Assembly: GCF_900098745.1 (NCBI RefSeq)
Contig: NZ_FQTT01000009.1
Coordinates: forward strand, 62,001-126,000
Source of the DNA: Actinomyces glycerinitolerans
GTDB taxonomy: Bacteria; Actinomycetota; Actinomycetes; Actinomycetales; Actinomycetaceae
Length of the DNA stretch: 64,000 nucleotides
Direction of reading: 5' to 3'
Below the pieces are notes generated by a model. The model made no database searches, had not been told where the DNA came from, and saw nothing but the letters and a program-made list of their open reading frames with translations. The stretch's first letter is position 1; each line of letters starts with the position of its first letter. Shown here in pieces: positions 61,461 to 64,000 of the stretch. The position numbers and the translations under genes were made by a program.

Positions 61461-64000
61461 ATGAAGCTCAGTAATCACGACCTGGCCCTGCACGGCATGC
61501 TCAGCGTTCTCCCGCCTTACCTGGAGCGCTACCTGCGCAACACGCTGGGGAATCGTTGCACACCTGAAATGCTGCGTGCTCTGCTCGCCGGGTCGGGGCC
61601 GGTTCCGGAGCTCCCCGACCTGGCGGATCTGTCCATCCAGATCCGCATCCTTACCGCGCGTGGTTCCAACGGCCGCTACCTCATGCCGCTGCCACCGGGC
61701 GCGGGCAGCAAGCTGCACGAGGTGCGCCGCTTCCGCAATCAAGCGGTACACGGGGCTCGTTTCGACGCCGACAAGACCCTCGCGGCCCTGGTAGCCGTGA
61801 GTGAGCTGCTGCGGCTCATCCGAGCTGAGTCGGGGCGTGAGCAGATACGCGAGCTCATAGGCAGCATCGACGACGGCCGGGGCGCACGCCGCGGCCCGCT
61901 GGACGCCGTCGACATCAAGGTCGAGTGCGCGCCCGTGATCGGCTACGCGCACGCGGTCGCAGGCCTGGAGGCGGAGGTATCCGTTGCCCTGAGCCTTCCC
62001 GACTCTGCGGCAGTCGTCCCGGGCCCCGTCGAGGCGACCGTGACCATTATTGAGGACGGCGGCGGCCACGAGCTGGTCGAGCCGTGGCGGTTCACCTGGG
62101 ACGCGGGCGCGCAGCGCGAACTGCACACCAGCAGGGCCTTGAAACTGAACCGGGACAACCTGGCGCAGGTCGATCAGCCGGGTCCTGCTCACGTGCGCGT
62201 GGAGCTGCGCACTCGGGAGGGCGCGAAGCTGGTCCGGCGGATTGATGCCCTGTCCGCATTGCCCCCGCGCCAGTGGCAGCAGGCCGGAGGCGACTGCTGG
62301 GCCGGCCCGGCACTGGCGACCTTCGTCCAGCCCGATCAGCCTGCGGTTCAGGCGCTGGCAGCGCAGGCGCGCTTGCGCGCCGGCCTGAGTACAGCCGCCT
62401 CCGCACCCGACGACGTTGCCGACGCGGCCTGCGCCCTACTGCGCAGTCGCGGCCTGGCGGCGGATGGGGATGGTTCTCGGGGGCGGGATCCGCTTACGGT
62501 CCGCACCGCGGGCGAGGTCATGGATGCGCGTACCGGCAGCGCGCTCGACGTCGCGGTCCTGCTGGCCGGCATCCTGGAACGACTCGGGGTCCAACCGGTG
62601 CTGGCGCTGACGCCCGCCTCGGTGCTGCTCGGCTACGCCAGGAATGGCGCGGCGAGTGCGGATGGCTCCCCGGAGGCCTTCGCCGCAGGGGTGCGGCAGG
62701 GCGGCATCGGGCTGATAGACCCGGTCACCGCACTGCGCTCGCCCGCGGGGGTACTACACGCGCCGGGTGGCGCGGCCCAGCAGATCGTGGAGGCCGCCCT
62801 CGCAGAACTGACCCTGGTGGTTCCGGTCGCTGCCGCACGCTCCGGCGGGGCGTTGCCGCAGCCCGCGCTTGAACGCGACGAGGACGACGTCGTCGTGGAG
62901 CTGTCCCCGTCCGCCACCTGGGCGGAACAGGATGCTGCGGGCCTGCCCGCTCCGACGCCCGAGCCGGGCACCGACCGGGCGGCGGGTGCGGCACCGGCGC
63001 GCGTGGAGGAGTGGAAACGGGCCCTGCTAGACCTGTCCCTGCGCAACCCGCTGATCGACCGCACCGCGCGCTCAGCGATCGAGCTCAGGGTGCCGCCGGA
63101 ACTCGTCGGCGACTTCGAGGACATCGTCAACAAGCGCGACAACCTGGCCCTCAGAGCCGCAGCGGGCTTCGGCGGCAGGCCCGCCCGGGGCGTCGCGCAG
63201 GCGGCGGATGACGCCACGGAGTTGCTGAAGGCGCACACCGTGGGTGCGGTTCTTGGAAGCAAGGAGTACGTGCGGCGCCTGCAGAACCTGGCCGCATCCG
63301 CTCGCACCACTCTGGAGGAGACCGGGGCGAACAACCTGTACCTCGCGATCGGTACGCTCGGCTGGTACGCCGACGGCCAGCGTGTGCGCTCTCCCCTGAT
63401 CCTGGTTCCCGTGAAGCTGGAACGGGAGGGTGACACGTTCATTGTGTCGCTGGATGAGGCCGGCGTGTCCACCCCCAACTATTCCCTGCTCGCGCGCTTC
63501 CAGGCGGATACGGGCATCGAGCTGACGGCGCTGCGCGAGCCCGAATACGACGACCACGGCGTCAATGTTGAGGCCACGCTGGACAAGCTGCGGCAACAGC
63601 TGCGTGCCGCAGGGCGCCGCGACCGCGTCGAGCCCACCGTCCACCTCGGGCTGTTCCGCTTCTCCACTTACCGCATGTGGCGGGACCTCGCGGAGGACTG
63701 GCCGACCATAACCACCAATCCGCTGGTGGCGCGCCTGCTGGACGGCACGCCCGGCGCCGGCACTGCGGATCAGGCGATCGGGGCCCCGACGGATCTCGAT
63801 GAAGTGGTGGAGAACCTGCCCCTGGTGGCGGACTCCGCCCAGGCGCGAGTGATCGCCGACGCCGTCTCCGGGCGCAGCCTGGTGGTCGAGGGGCCTCCCG
63901 GCACGGGGAAGTCCCAGACGGTCGCCAACCTCATCTTCCGCTCCCTGGCGCTGGGGCGCACCGTCATGTTCGTGGCGGAGAAGCAGTCCGCGCTCGACGT
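61461..64000 (+). CDS. HEPN-DUF4011-SF1 helicase, 5' part
   Basis: The frame is open from ATG 61461 to the window end (846 codons). An N-terminal Swt1-like HEPN domain has the RNQAVH motif (Arg92, His97). The DUF4011 signature LLDLSLRNPLIDRTARSAIE lies near residue 522, and the SF1 helicase begins with LVVEGPPGTGKSQTVANLI (Walker A about 811-818). Whole relatives of about 1800-2200 residues end in a Vsr-like or DUF559 nuclease and include phage-defence proteins of the Hhe type. The C-terminal half is outside the window. Confidence 0.85.
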   Translation, partial: MKLSNHDLALHGMLSVLPPYLERYLRNTLGNRCTPEMLRALLAGSGPVPELPDLADLSIQIRILTARGSNGRYLMPLPPGAGSKLHEVRRFRNQAVHGARFDADKTLAALVAVSELLRLIRAESGREQIRELIGSIDDGRGARRGPLDAVDIKVECAPVIGYAHAVAGLEAEVSVALSLPDSAAVVPGPVEATVTIIEDGGGHELVEPWRFTWDAGAQRELHTSRALKLNRDNLAQVDQPGPAHVRVELRTREGAKLVRRIDALSALPPRQWQQAGGDCWAGPALATFVQPDQPAVQALAAQARLRAGLSTAASAPDDVADAACALLRSRGLAADGDGSRGRDPLTVRTAGEVMDARTGSALDVAVLLAGILERLGVQPVLALTPASVLLGYARNGAASADGSPEAFAAGVRQGGIGLIDPVTALRSPAGVLHAPGGAAQQIVEAALAELTLVVPVAAARSGGALPQPALERDEDDVVVELSPSATWAEQDAAGLPAPTPEPGTDRAAGAAPARVEEWKRALLDLSLRNPLIDRTARSAIELRVPPELVGDFEDIVNKRDNLALRAAAGFGGRPARGVAQAADDATELLKAHTVGAVLGSKEYVRRLQNLAASARTTLEETGANNLYLAIGTLGWYADGQRVRSPLILVPVKLEREGDTFIVSLDEAGVSTPNYSLLARFQADTGIELTALREPEYDDHGVNVEATLDKLRQQLRAAGRRDRVEPTVHLGLFRFSTYRMWRDLAEDWPTITTNPLVARLLDGTPGAGTADQAIGAPTDLDEVVENLPLVADSAQARVIADAVSGRSLVVEGPPGTGKSQTVANLIFRSLALGRTVMFVAEKQSALD

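Overview
The window is high-GC actinobacterial chromosome. Gene content and order (mfd, lipoprotein, eno, ftsB, DUF501, ppx, aroD; rplY-pth; ilvD, ilvA, ychF, ddh), the many GTG starts and the absence of U-tracts after terminator hairpins fit Actinomyces or a close relative; the genus is inferred. No rRNA operon, ordinary tRNA, CRISPR array or transposase gene was seen.

Layout. 1-15 kb: the 3' end of an F420-type oxidoreductase gene, then mfd, a lipoprotein, eno, a repeat-rich gap of about 1.3 kb, the ftsB-DUF501-ppx-aroD operon, rplY-pth and a convergent two-component system. 15-28 kb: an ABC export operon, a Bax-inhibitor protein, FKBP isomerase, amidase, ilvD, a second small ABC system, a composite repeat, ilvA and an FMN reductase. 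28-42 kb: an RG-rich RNA-binding-type ATPase, a LysE exporter, msrA, greA, hemolysin III, uppS, PIN-PhoH, a sugar kinase, xseB and xseA separated by a LacI regulator, and ispH. 42-58 kb: a frameshifted MGMT-like gene, rmuC, ychF, a dead higA, HxlR-linked redox genes, vapBC, a BmrR-like regulator, small enzymes, ddh, a truncated vapC, and DUF5131 and DUF1349 proteins.

58.5-64 kb is the most interesting part. Three tandem Y-RNA-like genes lie directly upstream of an rsr (Ro60, TROVE-VWA) gene. All three share a 6-bp terminal helix and a CGGTTATCG loop. The first also carries a T-arm, a closed acceptor-like hairpin and a D-arm in circularly permuted tRNA order, as expected for YrlA-type tRNA mimicry. 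A promoter overlapped by a 16-bp palindrome sits in front of the second Y RNA and the Ro60 gene. A small HTH gene and a large HEPN-DUF4011-helicase gene of probable defence type, cut by the window end, follow.

A second theme is intergenic repeat architecture: 23-bp CCGAGGTCGG units at four gene ends, 53-bp units starting inside the eno stop codon, palindromic arrays with a 19-20 bp period, a composite element of about 320-510 bp whose ends covary between copies, and a nested 129-bp element. Many genes appear to be leaderless, with a -10 box 6-7 nt before the start codon.
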